From an uncultured Aliiroseovarius sp. (GTDB lineage Bacteria > Pseudomonadota > Alphaproteobacteria > Rhodobacterales > Rhodobacteraceae), in assembly GCF_947497285.1 (NCBI RefSeq), contig NZ_CANMFT010000003.1, positions 372,001 through 436,000 on the forward strand: DNA of 64,000 bases. The letters are read 5' to 3'. A program made the position numbers and the translations under genes. This document shows, piece by piece, positions 18,061 to 28,513 of the stretch. Position 1 is the stretch's first letter, and the number at the start of each line of letters is the position of its first letter. A model generated the notes under the pieces. The model was given only the letters and a program-made list of their open reading frames with translations, made no database searches and was not told the origin of the DNA.

Positions 18061-19842
18061 ATGTTGAATGATTTGAGGCGAGGCTCCCCCGTGGTGCATC
18101 AAGATGGCTTCCCTGGGTTCAGAACCCGATTTGCGAACCGCTGTCACGCGAAGCTTGCCGCGCGTGCGCGGTCGGCTACGGGATTTGTATCGCAACCAGA
18201 GCCGCGCACCATTGGGGCCTTTGCACGTGGTAAGCAGCTGATTGCCGGGAACTTTTTGTTTGCGGGGCATCTGATCAATGCGCCTGATCAAAGCATCTGG
18301 GCAGCAACGCCACCCAGTCAGGAATTTGCCGAAGAAATTCAAGGATTTGTTTGGCTTGATGATCTTGCCAGCGTTGGCGACGGGGATGCGCGCAAGCGGG
18401 CGCAAGCCTGGATGTTGGAATGGATCGATTTGTTTGGCCGGGGGGGTGGTGACGGGTGGACGCCCGACCTGACGGGCCGTCGGCTGATCCGCTGGATCAA
18501 TCACGCCATTTTCCTAATCGCAGGCATGAACTCGGATCAGAGCTATGCCTTCTTTCGGTCCTTGGGGCAGCAGACCATCTTTTTGTCACGTCGCTGGCAG
18601 GCAGCCACCCCCGGTTTGCCCCGGTTCGAAGCGCTGACCGGGTTGATCTATGCAGGGCTCAGCCTTGAGGGGATGGAGGCCCGTGTGGACCCGGCGGTGA
18701 AGGCGCTTGCGCGGGAATGTGCCGATCAGATTGATGCGGAAGGTGGCATTCCCACGCGCAATCCAGAAGAGCTGCTGGATGTCTTCACATTGCTCAACTG
18801 GGCGGCCATGGCTCTCTCGGAAAGTGGTCGGCAAGCGGCTGGCGCGCATATCGCGGCCATTGAACGCATCGCCCCGACCTTGCGCACTTTGCGCCACGCG
18901 GATGGTGGGTTGGCCCGTTTCCACGGTGGTGGGCGCGGACTGGAAGGTCGGCTGGATCACGCACTGGCCACGTCCGGTGTCCGGGCGGCGGCAAATGCGG
19001 GTCTTTCGATGGGCTATACGCGCTTAGGCGCAGGTCGCACGAGCTTGATCATCGACACGGCACGCCCACCGCGCGGTGCGGCTTCTGCTAATGCACATGC
19101 CTCGACGCTGGCGTTTGAGCTAACATCGGGGCGGCGGCCATTGGTCGTGAACTGCGGCTCTGGCGCTCATTTCGGCGCAGAATGGCGCAAGGCTGGGCGG
19201 GCGACGCCTTCGCATTCCGTCTTGGGGCTTGCCGGCGTGTCGTCGTCACGTTTGGGGGCGTCGAAGCACTTTGGCGCGGGCGAGAAGATTTTTCTGACCG
19301 CAACGCCGCAGAAGGTTCACCTTCAGAAAGTCGTGGAACAGAACGCCACCGGGGTGGTCGCGGCACATGATGGCTATACCCCAAGCCATGGATTGACCCA
19401 TATGCGCCGAATTGAACTGACCACCGACGGGCGCGACGTATCAGGCGAGGATACGTTGGCTGCCGTAAGCGACAGCGATCAAGCCAGATTTGACCGCGCC
19501 ATGGATCAAGTGTCGCTTCAGGGCATCCCCTTCACGGTGCGATTCCATCTGCACCCCGATGTCGATGCGGCGCTTGATCTGGGTGGAACGGCCGTGTCGA
19601 TGGCGCTTCGGTCCGGCGAAATATGGGTGTTTCGCTTCGACGGCCGCGGCGAATTGGCGCTGGAAAGCAGCGTTTACTTAGAAAAGACGCGTTTGAAGCC
19701 GCGGAAAACAAAACAAGTGGTTCTATCTGGCGTCGCAATGGATTATGCGACACGCATCCGCTGGACGCTGGCTAAGGCGCAGGAAACCCCCTCGGTTTTG
19801 CGTGACCTTGAAGGCGGCGACGCGGCGGAGCTGCCAAGTTAA
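18061..19842 (+). CDS. Heparinase II/III-family protein
   Basis: About 593 residues. The N-terminal half is an alpha-helical toroid-like region, and the C-terminal half has the heparinase II/III beta sheet region ([26 protein letters not shown], about residues 360-390). The family cleaves acidic polysaccharides by elimination. No signal peptide is seen, so a cytoplasmic or non-classical location is implied. The start is uncertain: ATG 18061 has a distant GAGGGG, and GTG 18091 has GAGGCGAGG about 7 bases upstream. It lies between rsmB and purH, 22 bases before purH, a context unrelated to sugar breakdown. Confidence 0.75.
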   Translation: MLNDLRRGSPVVHQDGFPGFRTRFANRCHAKLAARARSATGFVSQPEPRTIGAFARGKQLIAGNFLFAGHLINAPDQSIWAATPPSQEFAEEIQGFVWLDDLASVGDGDARKRAQAWMLEWIDLFGRGGGDGWTPDLTGRRLIRWINHAIFLIAGMNSDQSYAFFRSLGQQTIFLSRRWQAATPGLPRFEALTGLIYAGLSLEGMEARVDPAVKALARECADQIDAEGGIPTRNPEELLDVFTLLNWAAMALSESGRQAAGAHIAAIERIAPTLRTLRHADGGLARFHGGGRGLEGRLDHALATSGVRAAANAGLSMGYTRLGAGRTSLIIDTARPPRGAASANAHASTLAFELTSGRRPLVVNCGSGAHFGAEWRKAGRATPSHSVLGLAGVSSSRLGASKHFGAGEKIFLTATPQKVHLQKVVEQNATGVVAAHDGYTPSHGLTHMRRIELTTDGRDVSGEDTLAAVSDSDQARFDRAMDQVSLQGIPFTVRFHLHPDVDAALDLGGTAVSMALRSGEIWVFRFDGRGELALESSVYLEKTRLKPRKTKQVVLSGVAMDYATRIRWTLAKAQETPSVLRDLEGGDAAELPS

Positions 19843-19864
19843 ACGCCAAGGGGGCCAAAGAGCC

Positions 19865-21454
19865 ATGACCGACCTTCATCCCGTGCGCCGCGCGCTGATT
19901 TCCGTATCCGACAAGACCGGCCTGATTGATCTGGGTAAAGCGCTGGAAGAGCGCGGGATTGAAATCCTGTCGACTGGTGGGTCGGCCAAAGCCCTTCGCG
20001 AAGCAGGTGTGGCCGTGAAGGACGTGGCTGATGTTACAGACTTTCCCGAGATGATGGATGGTCGCGTTAAAACCCTGCATCCCATGGTGCATGGCGGCCT
20101 TTTGGCCCTGCGCGACAATGACGAACACCTTGCATCGATGGAAGAACACGGCATCTGGGCCATCGACCTGCTGGTCGTGAACCTTTACCCGTTCGAGACA
20201 ACCGTTGCCTCGGGCGCCGACTATGACACCTGCATCGAGAATATCGACATTGGCGGCCCCGCGATGATTCGCGCTGCGGCCAAGAACCACGCGTTTGTGA
20301 GCGTCGTGGTGGATGTTGAAGATTACCCCAAGCTTCTGGGGGATCTGGACCAGCATGGTGGGTCGACCTGCCCGAAATTCCGCAAGAAACTGGCACAGAA
20401 AGCCTATGCGCGCACGGCAGCATATGACGCGGCTGTTTCGAACTGGATGGCAGATGCACTTGAACTGAAAGCGCCTCATCGGCGCGCCTTTGCGGGCCAG
20501 TGGAAACAGACGCTTCGCTATGGCGAAAACAGCCACCAACAGGCCGCATTCTACACTGATGGCTCAAACCGTCCCGGTGTGGCGACGGCCCAGCAGTTGC
20601 AGGGCAAGGAACTCAGCTACAACAACATCAACGACACCGACGCCGCGTTTGAACTGGTGGCGGAGTTTGACCCGGCAGACAGCCCCGCCGTGGCGATAAT
20701 CAAACACGCGAACCCCTGTGGTGTGGCCCAAGGCGCGACACTGGCCGAGGCGTATCAGAAGGCGTTCGACTGCGACCGCACCTCGGCCTTTGGTGGGATT
20801 GTTGCGCTAAACCAGCCGCTGGACGCGGAAACCGCCACCAAGATCACCGAGATTTTCACCGAGGTCGTGATTGCCCCCGGCGCGTCTGATGAAGCGCGCG
20901 AGATTTTTGCCGCCAAGAAAAACCTGCGCCTTCTTCTGACGGATAGTCTGCCCGATCCCCGCGCGCCGATGACCGCTTATAAGCAGGTTTCCGGCGGTCT
21001 TCTGGTGCAGGACAAGGACGTGGGCTATGTCGGCATGGACGACCTGAAGGTTGTGACCGAGAAAGCGCCGACCGAAGAGCAGATGCGCGATTTGCTGTTT
21101 GCCTGGAAGGTCGGCAAACACGTCAAATCCAACGCGATCGTCTATGTGAAAGACAGGGCAACTGTGGGTGTTGGCGCAGGGCAGATGAGCCGCTTGGACA
21201 GCGCGAATGTCGCCGCCGCCAAGGCTCAGCGGATGGCGGACGAACTGGGATTGGCTGACAGCCTTGCCAAAGGCTCGGCCGTGGCATCGGATGCATTCTT
21301 CCCGTTCCCCGACGGCCTTCTGGAAGCCGCTGCAGCGGGCGCAACTTGCGTCATTCAGCCCGGCGGCTCAATGCGCGATAACGAAGTGATCGACGCCGCC
21401 AATGACGCGGGCCTTGCCATGGTGTTCACCGGCATGCGCCACTTCCGGCACTGA
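19865..21454 (+). CDS. purH: Bifunctional AICAR formyltransferase / IMP cyclohydrolase
   Basis: 529 residues, the usual PurH length. The N-terminal IMP cyclohydrolase (MGS-like) domain begins with [10 protein letters not shown] and [19 protein letters not shown]. The C-terminal AICAR transformylase domain has [15 protein letters not shown] and [10 protein letters not shown]. It catalyses the last two steps of purine biosynthesis. The start at 19865 follows AAGGGGG, so the longer frame inside the upstream gene is not used. Confidence 0.97.
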   Translation: MTDLHPVRRALISVSDKTGLIDLGKALEERGIEILSTGGSAKALREAGVAVKDVADVTDFPEMMDGRVKTLHPMVHGGLLALRDNDEHLASMEEHGIWAIDLLVVNLYPFETTVASGADYDTCIENIDIGGPAMIRAAAKNHAFVSVVVDVEDYPKLLGDLDQHGGSTCPKFRKKLAQKAYARTAAYDAAVSNWMADALELKAPHRRAFAGQWKQTLRYGENSHQQAAFYTDGSNRPGVATAQQLQGKELSYNNINDTDAAFELVAEFDPADSPAVAIIKHANPCGVAQGATLAEAYQKAFDCDRTSAFGGIVALNQPLDAETATKITEIFTEVVIAPGASDEAREIFAAKKNLRLLLTDSLPDPRAPMTAYKQVSGGLLVQDKDVGYVGMDDLKVVTEKAPTEEQMRDLLFAWKVGKHVKSNAIVYVKDRATVGVGAGQMSRLDSANVAAAKAQRMADELGLADSLAKGSAVASDAFFPFPDGLLEAAAAGATCVIQPGGSMRDNEVIDAANDAGLAMVFTGMRHFRH

Positions 21455-21461
21455 TCAGACG

Positions 21462-21932
21462 ATGCGTGTGATTCTGATAGCTGCCGTTTTGGCCTTCGCC
21501 CTTGATCAGGGCAGCAAGTATCATGCGCTCTACGTGCTTGATCTGGACCGCGTCGGCGTGGTCCAGGTCTGGCCGCCCTATCTGGTCTATCAAATGGCGT
21601 GGAACACGGGCATCAATTTCGGCCTGTTCGGGTCCGACGGCGCGGCCATGCGTTGGGTGCTGGTGGCGCTTAGTTTTGTGATCTCGGCTTGGGTCGTCAT
21701 CTGGGTTCGCCGCGAAAAGCTTGGCCGACTGGCACATATATCCGCTGGGCTATTGGTTGGTGGCGCGCTGGGCAACGTCCTTGATCGTATCTATTACGGG
21801 GCGGTGGTCGATTTTCTGAACATGTCCTGTTGCGGCATTCAGAACCCGTTTTCCTTCAACGTTGCTGACATTTTCGTATTTGCAGGCGCCATTGGTCTGG
21901 TTCTCTTCTCGTCTTCGCACAAGACCCCGTGA
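21462..21932 (+). CDS. lspA: Lipoprotein signal peptidase
   Basis: 156 residues with four hydrophobic segments. The two catalytic-Asp motifs of signal peptidase II are GALGNVLDRIYYG and FNVADIFVF, with the upstream NTGINFGLF motif. It removes signal peptides from diacylglyceryl-modified prolipoproteins. It starts 7 bases after purH and is followed by a lipoprotein gene, which is a functional link worth noting. Confidence 0.95.
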   Translation: MRVILIAAVLAFALDQGSKYHALYVLDLDRVGVVQVWPPYLVYQMAWNTGINFGLFGSDGAAMRWVLVALSFVISAWVVIWVRREKLGRLAHISAGLLVGGALGNVLDRIYYGAVVDFLNMSCCGIQNPFSFNVADIFVFAGAIGLVLFSSSHKTP

Positions 21933-21985
21933 CGCGCGTTTCCAGATGGGCTAAGAAGCGGTAGGAAACGAGGGTTTTGCGTCAC

Positions 21986-22513
21986 ATGCGTACTACATTC
22001 ATCAAGCCGTTGACCGCACTTTGTGCTGCGATCATAGTCTCTGCCTGTTCTGGCAACGATCCCAAGCTGATGAACATCAAGTCCACGCAAGGTGGACCTG
22101 ACGAGTTTTCGATTCTGCCAACCAAGCCGCTGCAAGAACCGCCAAGCTATCAAGCGCTGCCGGCGCCAACGCCGGGTGGGAAGAACATCACCGACCCAAC
22201 GCCGCATGAAGACGCTGTTGCCGCACTGGGCGGGCAACTTCGCAATACCGGGCTGCGGGGTGGGGAAGGCGCTTTGGTTGCCGCCGCCAGCCGTTATGGT
22301 GTCGCTGCTGGTATTCGCAACCAATTGGCGGCTGAGGACCTTGAATGGCGCAGCAACAATCGTGGCAAGGTGTTAGAGCGTTTGTTCAACGTGAATGTCT
22401 ATTACCGCGCCTATGAAGCGATGGAACTTGACCAGCATCGCGAACTGGAACGGTTGCGCAGACTTGGGTTGTGGACTCCGGCCGCACCGCCCAATCCGGC
22501 TGTCGCGCAATAA
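21986..22513 (+). CDS. DUF3035 lipoprotein
   Basis: About 175 residues from the ATG at 21986 (a TTG three codons earlier is possible). The signal peptide ends in the lipobox VSAC, giving a lipid-modified Cys near residue 21. The mature part contains PDEFSILPTKPLQEPPSY, matching DUF3035, a family of unknown function common in Rhodobacterales. It lies right after lspA, the enzyme that would process it. Confidence 0.8.
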   Translation: MRTTFIKPLTALCAAIIVSACSGNDPKLMNIKSTQGGPDEFSILPTKPLQEPPSYQALPAPTPGGKNITDPTPHEDAVAALGGQLRNTGLRGGEGALVAAASRYGVAAGIRNQLAAEDLEWRSNNRGKVLERLFNVNVYYRAYEAMELDQHRELERLRRLGLWTPAAPPNPAVAQ

Positions 22514-22537
22514 GCGAAGGGGCCAGTGGCCGCTTTT
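22513..22537 (+). terminator. Possible weak terminator after the DUF3035 gene
   Basis: An AGCG/CGCT outer stem and GGCC/GGCC inner stem with an internal bulge are followed by five Ts. Its imperfect stem makes it a weak candidate. Confidence 0.35.
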
Positions 22538-22647
22538 TGAATTGGACGGCGTTAAACCCCCGTCGCCACCTGTTCACATATCCGTTGCCCGGGCTTGAAG
22601 CCCGCGCTGATGCCCGTAGTTTTAACGGGAATGGTAAGGAGAAATCG

Positions 22648-23982
22648 ATGCGTTTCCTGATAGGTGCATGCGTTGCGCTTGGCCTTGTTGGCCCTGCGTT
22701 CGCGAAAGAGTTGGTTAGCGACTTCACGCTCGACAACGGGCTGGAGGTTGTCGTGATCGAAGACCACCGCGCGCCGGTTGTTGTTCAGATGCTCTGGTAT
22801 CGGGCCGGGGCCGCGGATGAAACACCGGGCGTCTCGGGTATCGCCCATTTTCTGGAGCACCTGCTTTTCAAAGCGACCGACAACATGGAAGCGGGCGAAT
22901 TCAGCAGAGTCGTGGCAGAAAACGGGGGGTCTGACAACGCGTTCACATCGCAGGACTATACCGCCTATTTCCAGCGCGTAGCAGCCGACCGGTTGGGGTT
23001 GATGATGCAGATGGAAGCTGACCGGATGCGAAATCTGCGCCTGTCAGAAGACGATATCGCCACCGAACGCGATGTGATTTTGGAGGAACGCGCGCAACGC
23101 ACGGATAGCGAGCCATCGGCCTTGTTCCGCGAGCAATTGAACGCCGCTGCGTTTCTGAACCACCCTTATGGCACGCCTGTGATCGGCTGGCGCCATGAGG
23201 TCGTGAACCTGTCGCGTGAGGACGCTCTTGCCTATTACCAGCGGTTTTATGCGCCCAATAATGCCGTACTGGTCGTTGCGGGCGATGTAACCCCAGAGGA
23301 GGTTCGCGCGCTGGCTCAAACGCATTATGGCCCGCTGGAACCCACCGTCGATTTGGCCGAGCGGTCCCGACTAGTCGAGCCACCGCAACTCGCCGAACGG
23401 CGTCTGAGATATGAAGATCCACGCGTCAGCCAGCCCTTCCTGATGCGTCGCTACCAAGCTCCTGAACGCGATCCCGGCGCGCAGGAAAACGCCGCCGCCT
23501 TGGTCTATCTGGCAGAAATTTTGGGGGGCAGTGGGGCCACATCGGTCCTTGGACGCGCGCTTCAGTTCGACGAACAGATCGCTGTCTATGCCGGGGCGGG
23601 ATACAGCCCGGTCGCATTGGATGACACCACTTTCACGCTTGTTGTGTTGCCTGCAAAGGGCGTTTCGCTGGCTGATGCCGAAGACGCACTTGACCGCGAG
23701 ATTTCCGCCTTTTTGGAGGCTGGCATTGATGAAGCTCAGTTCGAGCGCATCAAATTTCAGATCCGCGCTGGTGTGATCTATGCCCAGGACGACGCAATGG
23801 CGCGGGCACAACGGTATGGCGAGGCACTGACATCTGGTCTGACGATAGAGGATGTGCAGGCGTGGCCTGACGTGTTGCAGGCGGTGACGCCGGATGATGT
23901 GATGGCCGCAGCACGGGCGCTGTTTGACGACCGCAAGTCAGTCACCGGCTGGCTGGTTCCCGAAGGTGGAGAGGAAATGTGA
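22648..23982 (+). CDS. M16 (pitrilysin-type) zinc peptidase, catalytic subunit
   Basis: 444 residues with a signal peptide (MRFLIGACVALGLVGPAFA) and an intact inverted zinc motif HFLEH, with the distal Glu in ERDVILEE. The two M16 half-domains are present. It should act in the periplasm. AAGGAG at 22636-22641 fixes the ATG at 22648; the open frame extends further upstream but without support. The next gene encodes a paralogue lacking the zinc site, overlapping by one base (TGATG), so the pair probably forms a heterodimer. Confidence 0.92.
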   Translation: MRFLIGACVALGLVGPAFAKELVSDFTLDNGLEVVVIEDHRAPVVVQMLWYRAGAADETPGVSGIAHFLEHLLFKATDNMEAGEFSRVVAENGGSDNAFTSQDYTAYFQRVAADRLGLMMQMEADRMRNLRLSEDDIATERDVILEERAQRTDSEPSALFREQLNAAAFLNHPYGTPVIGWRHEVVNLSREDALAYYQRFYAPNNAVLVVAGDVTPEEVRALAQTHYGPLEPTVDLAERSRLVEPPQLAERRLRYEDPRVSQPFLMRRYQAPERDPGAQENAAALVYLAEILGGSGATSVLGRALQFDEQIAVYAGAGYSPVALDDTTFTLVVLPAKGVSLADAEDALDREISAFLEAGIDEAQFERIKFQIRAGVIYAQDDAMARAQRYGEALTSGLTIEDVQAWPDVLQAVTPDDVMAAARALFDDRKSVTGWLVPEGGEEM

Positions 23983-25292
23983 TGAAACATCTGGTTCTTG
24001 GCATTGCCGCCCTGATTGCCTTCGGAGCGCCCGTTCGCGCTGAAATCGCCATTCAAGAGGTTTCGACCCCATCCGGGATCACCGCTTGGTTGGTTGAAGA
24101 ACACAGCCTGCCGTTTACCGCACTAGAAATCCGCTTTCGTGGCGGCACCTCGTTGGATCGTCAGGGCGCCCGCGGGGCCGTCAATATGATGATGGGGCTG
24201 CTTGAAGAAGGCGCGGCGGATCTGGATGCACGTGGCTTTGCAGAAGCCCGCGAAAGCCTTGCCGCCTCTTTCGGGTTCGACGCCCATGGTGACGCGGTAA
24301 CAGTGTCCGCGCAGTTTCTAACTGAAAATCGGGATGATGCGGTGGCGCTTTTGCATGCAGCGCTGACCCAGCCGCGTTTTGATGCCGACGCGATCGAACG
24401 GGTGCGTGGGCAAATCTTGTCGCACCTGTCGTCGCGCGCGACCGATCCCAACGCGATTGCCGGCAATACCTGGAGCAAACTGGCTTATGGCGACCACCCC
24501 TATGGCAGCTACGATGCCGGGACCGAAGACAGTGTCGGGGCGCTGACACGCGACGATCTGATGGCGGCGCTGGCTGACTCGATTGCCATGGACCGCATCT
24601 ATGTGGCAGCCGTCGGTGATATCACTGCGACCGACCTTTCGGCGCTGCTTGAGGCGCTGTTTGATGGCCTGCCGGCAACTGGCGCTCCTTTTCCGGAACG
24701 CGCTGATTTTGCTTTGGCCGGTGGCACGACCGTGGTGCCGTTTGACACCCCTCAGTCAGTCGCCCGTTTTGGCCAGATCGGTATCGCCCGCGAGGATCCT
24801 GACTTCTTTGCCGCCTATGTGGTGAACGAAATATTGGGCGGGCTGGGGTCAAACTCACGCCTCATGGAAGAGGTGCGAGAGGCGCGTGGCCTGACATATG
24901 GTATCGGCAGCTACCTGATCCCTGCCGATCTGTCGGAAACCATAATGGGCCATTTTTCCAGCCAGAACGGGTCGATGGGCGAGGCGATAGAGGTCGTGTG
25001 CGCCGAATGGAAAAAGATCGCCGAAGACGGCATCACGCAAGACGAACTGACAGCCGCGCAAACCTATCTGACCGGGTCATACCCGTTGCGGTTCGATGGC
25101 AACGCCACCATCGCAAACATCATGGTCTCGATGCAGATGGAGGGCCTGCCCGTCGATTATATCGCCACGCGCAACGATCGGGTGATGGCGGTGACATTGG
25201 AAGAGGCCAATCGGGTGGCGGCGCGTCTCTATGACCCGGACGCGCTGCATTTCGTGGTGGTGGGACAGCCCGAAGGGGTCGTTGCAAACTGA
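23982..25292 (+). CDS. M16-like protein, inactive partner subunit
   Basis: 436 residues with a signal peptide (MKHLVLGIAALIAFGAPVRA). The position of the HxxEH motif is replaced by NMMMGLLEEG, so no zinc site remains. The Arg/Tyr pair that binds substrate in inactive M16 subunits is kept (EVREARGLTYGIGS). This matches known bacterial M16B heterodimers with one catalytic and one substrate-binding subunit. Its start overlaps the upstream stop, and GAGAGG precedes it. Confidence 0.9.
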   Translation: MKHLVLGIAALIAFGAPVRAEIAIQEVSTPSGITAWLVEEHSLPFTALEIRFRGGTSLDRQGARGAVNMMMGLLEEGAADLDARGFAEARESLAASFGFDAHGDAVTVSAQFLTENRDDAVALLHAALTQPRFDADAIERVRGQILSHLSSRATDPNAIAGNTWSKLAYGDHPYGSYDAGTEDSVGALTRDDLMAALADSIAMDRIYVAAVGDITATDLSALLEALFDGLPATGAPFPERADFALAGGTTVVPFDTPQSVARFGQIGIAREDPDFFAAYVVNEILGGLGSNSRLMEEVREARGLTYGIGSYLIPADLSETIMGHFSSQNGSMGEAIEVVCAEWKKIAEDGITQDELTAAQTYLTGSYPLRFDGNATIANIMVSMQMEGLPVDYIATRNDRVMAVTLEEANRVAARLYDPDALHFVVVGQPEGVVAN

Positions 25293-25361
25293 CCTAACGG
25301 CCAAGTGAAGACATGAATTCGCAATGGTCGAATCGGCGCGGGATATGCTAGGTTTTGTGGT

Positions 25362-27227
25362 ATGCCCGAGGATAACCCCCATATAAGCCCGGCGCGCGTC
25401 TCTGATCGCCGCCCGATGATCCGACAGTTGGATGACGCCGCAATCAACCGGATTGCGGCCGGTGAGGTTGTGGAACGCCCCGCATCCGCTGTGAAAGAAC
25501 TGGTTGAGAACGCGCTGGACGCCGGCGCGTCGCGGGTCGAGGTAGCCTATGCCGATGGCGGTAAGACACTGATCCGCGTCACGGATGATGGTTGCGGTAT
25601 TGCGCCCGAGGATTTGCCGCTGGCGCTGTCACGCCATGCGACGTCGAAGATCGACGGCTCGGACCTTCTGGACATTCACACCTTCGGCTTCCGGGGCGAG
25701 GCATTGCCGTCGCTCGGGTCGGTTGGTCGATTGACCATCATTTCGCGGGCCGATGGGTTTGATGCTGCCACGATCCGGGTGACAGGGGGCGAAACAAGTG
25801 CGGTCAAACCCGCCGCATTGTCGGGTGGCACGGTGGTCGAGCTGCGCGACCTGTTTTACGCAACACCCGCGCGGCTGAAATTCATGCGCACCGATAGGGC
25901 CGAGGCGCAGGCGATCACCGATGTGATCAAGCGCCTTGCGATGGCTGAACCGCATGTGGGCTTCACCCTGCGCGATGTGTCGGGGGGCGGTGAGGGGCGC
26001 GTGACCTTCCGCGCCGACCCCGAAACCGGCGATATGTTCGATGCGCTGGGCGGGCGACTTGGGTCGATCCTTGGGCGCGATTTTTTGGATAATGCGATCC
26101 AGATTGATGCCGAACGCGACGGGTTGCGCCTGACGGGGTTTGCAGCGCTTCCAACCTATTCGCGTGGAGCTGCGGTGGCGCAGTTCCTGTTCGTTAATGG
26201 TCGCCCGGTAAAGGACAAGCTGCTGACCGGCGCATTGCGCGCGGCCTATTTCGATTTCCTCAGCCGTGACCGGCATCCGGCGGCGGCGCTGTTCGTATCC
26301 TGCGACCCGCATCTGGTGGACGTGAACGTGCATCCGGCAAAATCCGAGGTGCGGTTTCGCGAACCCGGTATCGCGCGTGGCTTGATCGTATCCGGCCTTC
26401 GCCATGCGCTGGCAAACGCGGGGCATCGTGCGTCAACGACTGTCGCGGGGGCGACTTTGGGCGCGATGCGCCCTGAGCCAGCCGGCCCGCGCGTTTATCA
26501 AATGGACCGCCCCGGCGCGGGCGCGATACGGCAGGCTTATGCTACGCAACCCCCCGGCTCTGACATGCCGGGCTTTGCCGAGATGTCCACGCCCTCCGCC
26601 CGCTTCGATCCGGTGGTCGAGCCGGATATCGAAGCCCCGCAAGAGGCACTGCCCCTTGGCGCCGCCCGCGCGCAGGTGCACGAGAACTACATTATCGCAC
26701 AGACCGAAACCGGCATGGTGATTGTTGATCAGCACGCGGCCCACGAACGGTTAGTTTATGAGAAACTCAAGCGCCAGATGGCCGAAAACGGTGTCGCGCG
26801 TCAGGCGCTTCTGATCCCTGAAATTGTTGAACTGTCCTCCGGTGACGTCGCACGCCTGTTGGAAGTGTCCGACGCTCTAGCCGATATGGGGCTTGTCATT
26901 GAATCCTTCGGCGGTGACGCCATCGCCGTGCGCGAAACCCCAGCCATTCTGGGTGAAATAAACGCCACAGAAATGATCAAGGACGTGCTGGACGAACTGG
27001 CTGATCTGGGCGACAGCAACAAGGTCCAAGCCAAAGTCGAGGCCGTGTTGTCCCGCGTCGCCTGCCACGGCTCGATCCGCTCTGGCCGCTGGATGCGCCC
27101 CGAAGAGATGAATGCTCTGTTGCGCGAAATGGAAGCGACGCCCCATTCCGGCCAATGCAACCATGGCCGCCCCACTTACGTGGAACTGAAACTTGCAGAC
27201 ATCGAAAGGCTGTTTGGCCGCACATGA
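25362..27227 (+). CDS. mutL: DNA mismatch repair protein MutL (endonuclease type)
   Basis: 621 residues from ATG 25362, or 603 from ATG 25416 (MIRQLDD). The GHKL ATPase motifs are clear: [16 protein letters not shown] and [11 protein letters not shown]. The C-terminal domain carries the metal-binding endonuclease motif [12 protein letters not shown] plus ACHGSIRSG and QCNHGRPT, so it is expected to nick DNA itself, as in bacteria without MutH. Its stop overlaps the rmuC-like start (ATGA). Confidence 0.96.
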   Translation: MPEDNPHISPARVSDRRPMIRQLDDAAINRIAAGEVVERPASAVKELVENALDAGASRVEVAYADGGKTLIRVTDDGCGIAPEDLPLALSRHATSKIDGSDLLDIHTFGFRGEALPSLGSVGRLTIISRADGFDAATIRVTGGETSAVKPAALSGGTVVELRDLFYATPARLKFMRTDRAEAQAITDVIKRLAMAEPHVGFTLRDVSGGGEGRVTFRADPETGDMFDALGGRLGSILGRDFLDNAIQIDAERDGLRLTGFAALPTYSRGAAVAQFLFVNGRPVKDKLLTGALRAAYFDFLSRDRHPAAALFVSCDPHLVDVNVHPAKSEVRFREPGIARGLIVSGLRHALANAGHRASTTVAGATLGAMRPEPAGPRVYQMDRPGAGAIRQAYATQPPGSDMPGFAEMSTPSARFDPVVEPDIEAPQEALPLGAARAQVHENYIIAQTETGMVIVDQHAAHERLVYEKLKRQMAENGVARQALLIPEIVELSSGDVARLLEVSDALADMGLVIESFGGDAIAVRETPAILGEINATEMIKDVLDELADLGDSNKVQAKVEAVLSRVACHGSIRSGRWMRPEEMNALLREMEATPHSGQCNHGRPTYVELKLADIERLFGRT

Positions 27228-28453
27228 TCCAGATTGGTGATACAACCTACAACCTCGCGGACCCGTTAACCCTTCTGGTGATCGGCGCGGCAGTGCTGGC
27301 CGTGTTGATGTTCGTCCTGCTGATCGTCGTGGTGCGCCGGGCGGGGCAATCGGCACGCGTGGCCCAAGACCTTGCCCGCGATATGGGCGGTCTTGGTCAG
27401 GCAGTGCAGGTGCTGGGCGCGGGGCAGGATCAGCTGTCGGGCGGGTTGCGCACGGTATCGGATGCTCAGTCCACGGGCCAAGCGCAGGTGTTGCAGGCGA
27501 TGGAAACGCGTCTGGCCCATGTGCAGCAGCAGATGAACGACCGGCTGCATGAGAACGCGATGAAAGCCGCGCGCTCTATGTCTGAGCTGCAGGAACGGAT
27601 GAAAGAGAACCTTCAGGGCAACACGGTGAAAACCACCCAAAGCCTGACCCAGTTGCAGGAACGCCTTGCGGTGATCGACAAAGCGCAGGACAACATCACG
27701 CGGCTGTCGGGCGATGTGTTAAGCCTTCAGGACATCCTGTCAAACAAGCAGACGCGCGGCGCGTTTGGCGAGATACAGCTGCACGACATCGTGTCCAAGG
27801 CGCTGCCCAAAGACAGCTATGACCTGCAACAGACCCTGTCCAACGGAAAACGCGCCGATTGCCTGATCCACCTGCCCAACCCGCCGGGACCGATCGTGAT
27901 CGACTCGAAGTTCCCGCTGGAGGCGTATGAGGCGCTGCGCAAAGCCGACACTCAATACGAGTTGAACGAGGCCGCCAAGGCGATGAAGGTCGCGGTGAAG
28001 GCGCACATCAAAGCGATCTCCGACAAATACATCATCGAAGGCGAAACCGCAGACGGCGCCCTGATGTTCCTGCCGTCCGAGGCCGTTTATGCCGAGCTAC
28101 ACGCCAACTTCCCCGAACTGGTCCGTGAAGGGTTCGCAGCGCGTGTCTGGATCGTGTCCCCCACGACGTGCATGGCGACCCTGAACACGATGCGGGCGAT
28201 CCTGAAAGATGCCCGAATGCGCGAACAGGCGGGCGAGATCCGCAAGATGCTGAAGAACCTCCACCGCGACGTGGAGCTTGTTGTCGAACGCGCGGGCAAG
28301 CTGGAGACGCATTTCGATCAGGCGCGTCGGGATGTCGAGGGGATCACCACCGCAGCGGAACGCGCGGGGAAGCGTGCGGCGCGGTTGGATAACTTTGACT
28401 TTGAGGAGTTGCCCGACGGGGCCGAGAATGTGGTGCCAATTGGGAAGGGGTGA
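27224..28453 (+). CDS. rmuC: RmuC-family protein
   Basis: 409 residues: an N-terminal membrane anchor ([20 protein letters not shown]), a long coiled coil (about 45-150), then the RmuC nuclease-like core ([35 protein letters not shown]). RmuC limits recombination at inverted repeats in E. coli. The start at 27224 overlaps the mutL stop by ATGA, linking two genome-maintenance genes. Confidence 0.92.
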   Translation: MIQIGDTTYNLADPLTLLVIGAAVLAVLMFVLLIVVVRRAGQSARVAQDLARDMGGLGQAVQVLGAGQDQLSGGLRTVSDAQSTGQAQVLQAMETRLAHVQQQMNDRLHENAMKAARSMSELQERMKENLQGNTVKTTQSLTQLQERLAVIDKAQDNITRLSGDVLSLQDILSNKQTRGAFGEIQLHDIVSKALPKDSYDLQQTLSNGKRADCLIHLPNPPGPIVIDSKFPLEAYEALRKADTQYELNEAAKAMKVAVKAHIKAISDKYIIEGETADGALMFLPSEAVYAELHANFPELVREGFAARVWIVSPTTCMATLNTMRAILKDARMREQAGEIRKMLKNLHRDVELVVERAGKLETHFDQARRDVEGITTAAERAGKRAARLDNFDFEELPDGAENVVPIGKG

Positions 28454-28513
28454 GGGTTCAACTCGCGTGTTAACTGAAGCTCCACATCAATACACGCTAG
28501 AGAGAGATTCTCA

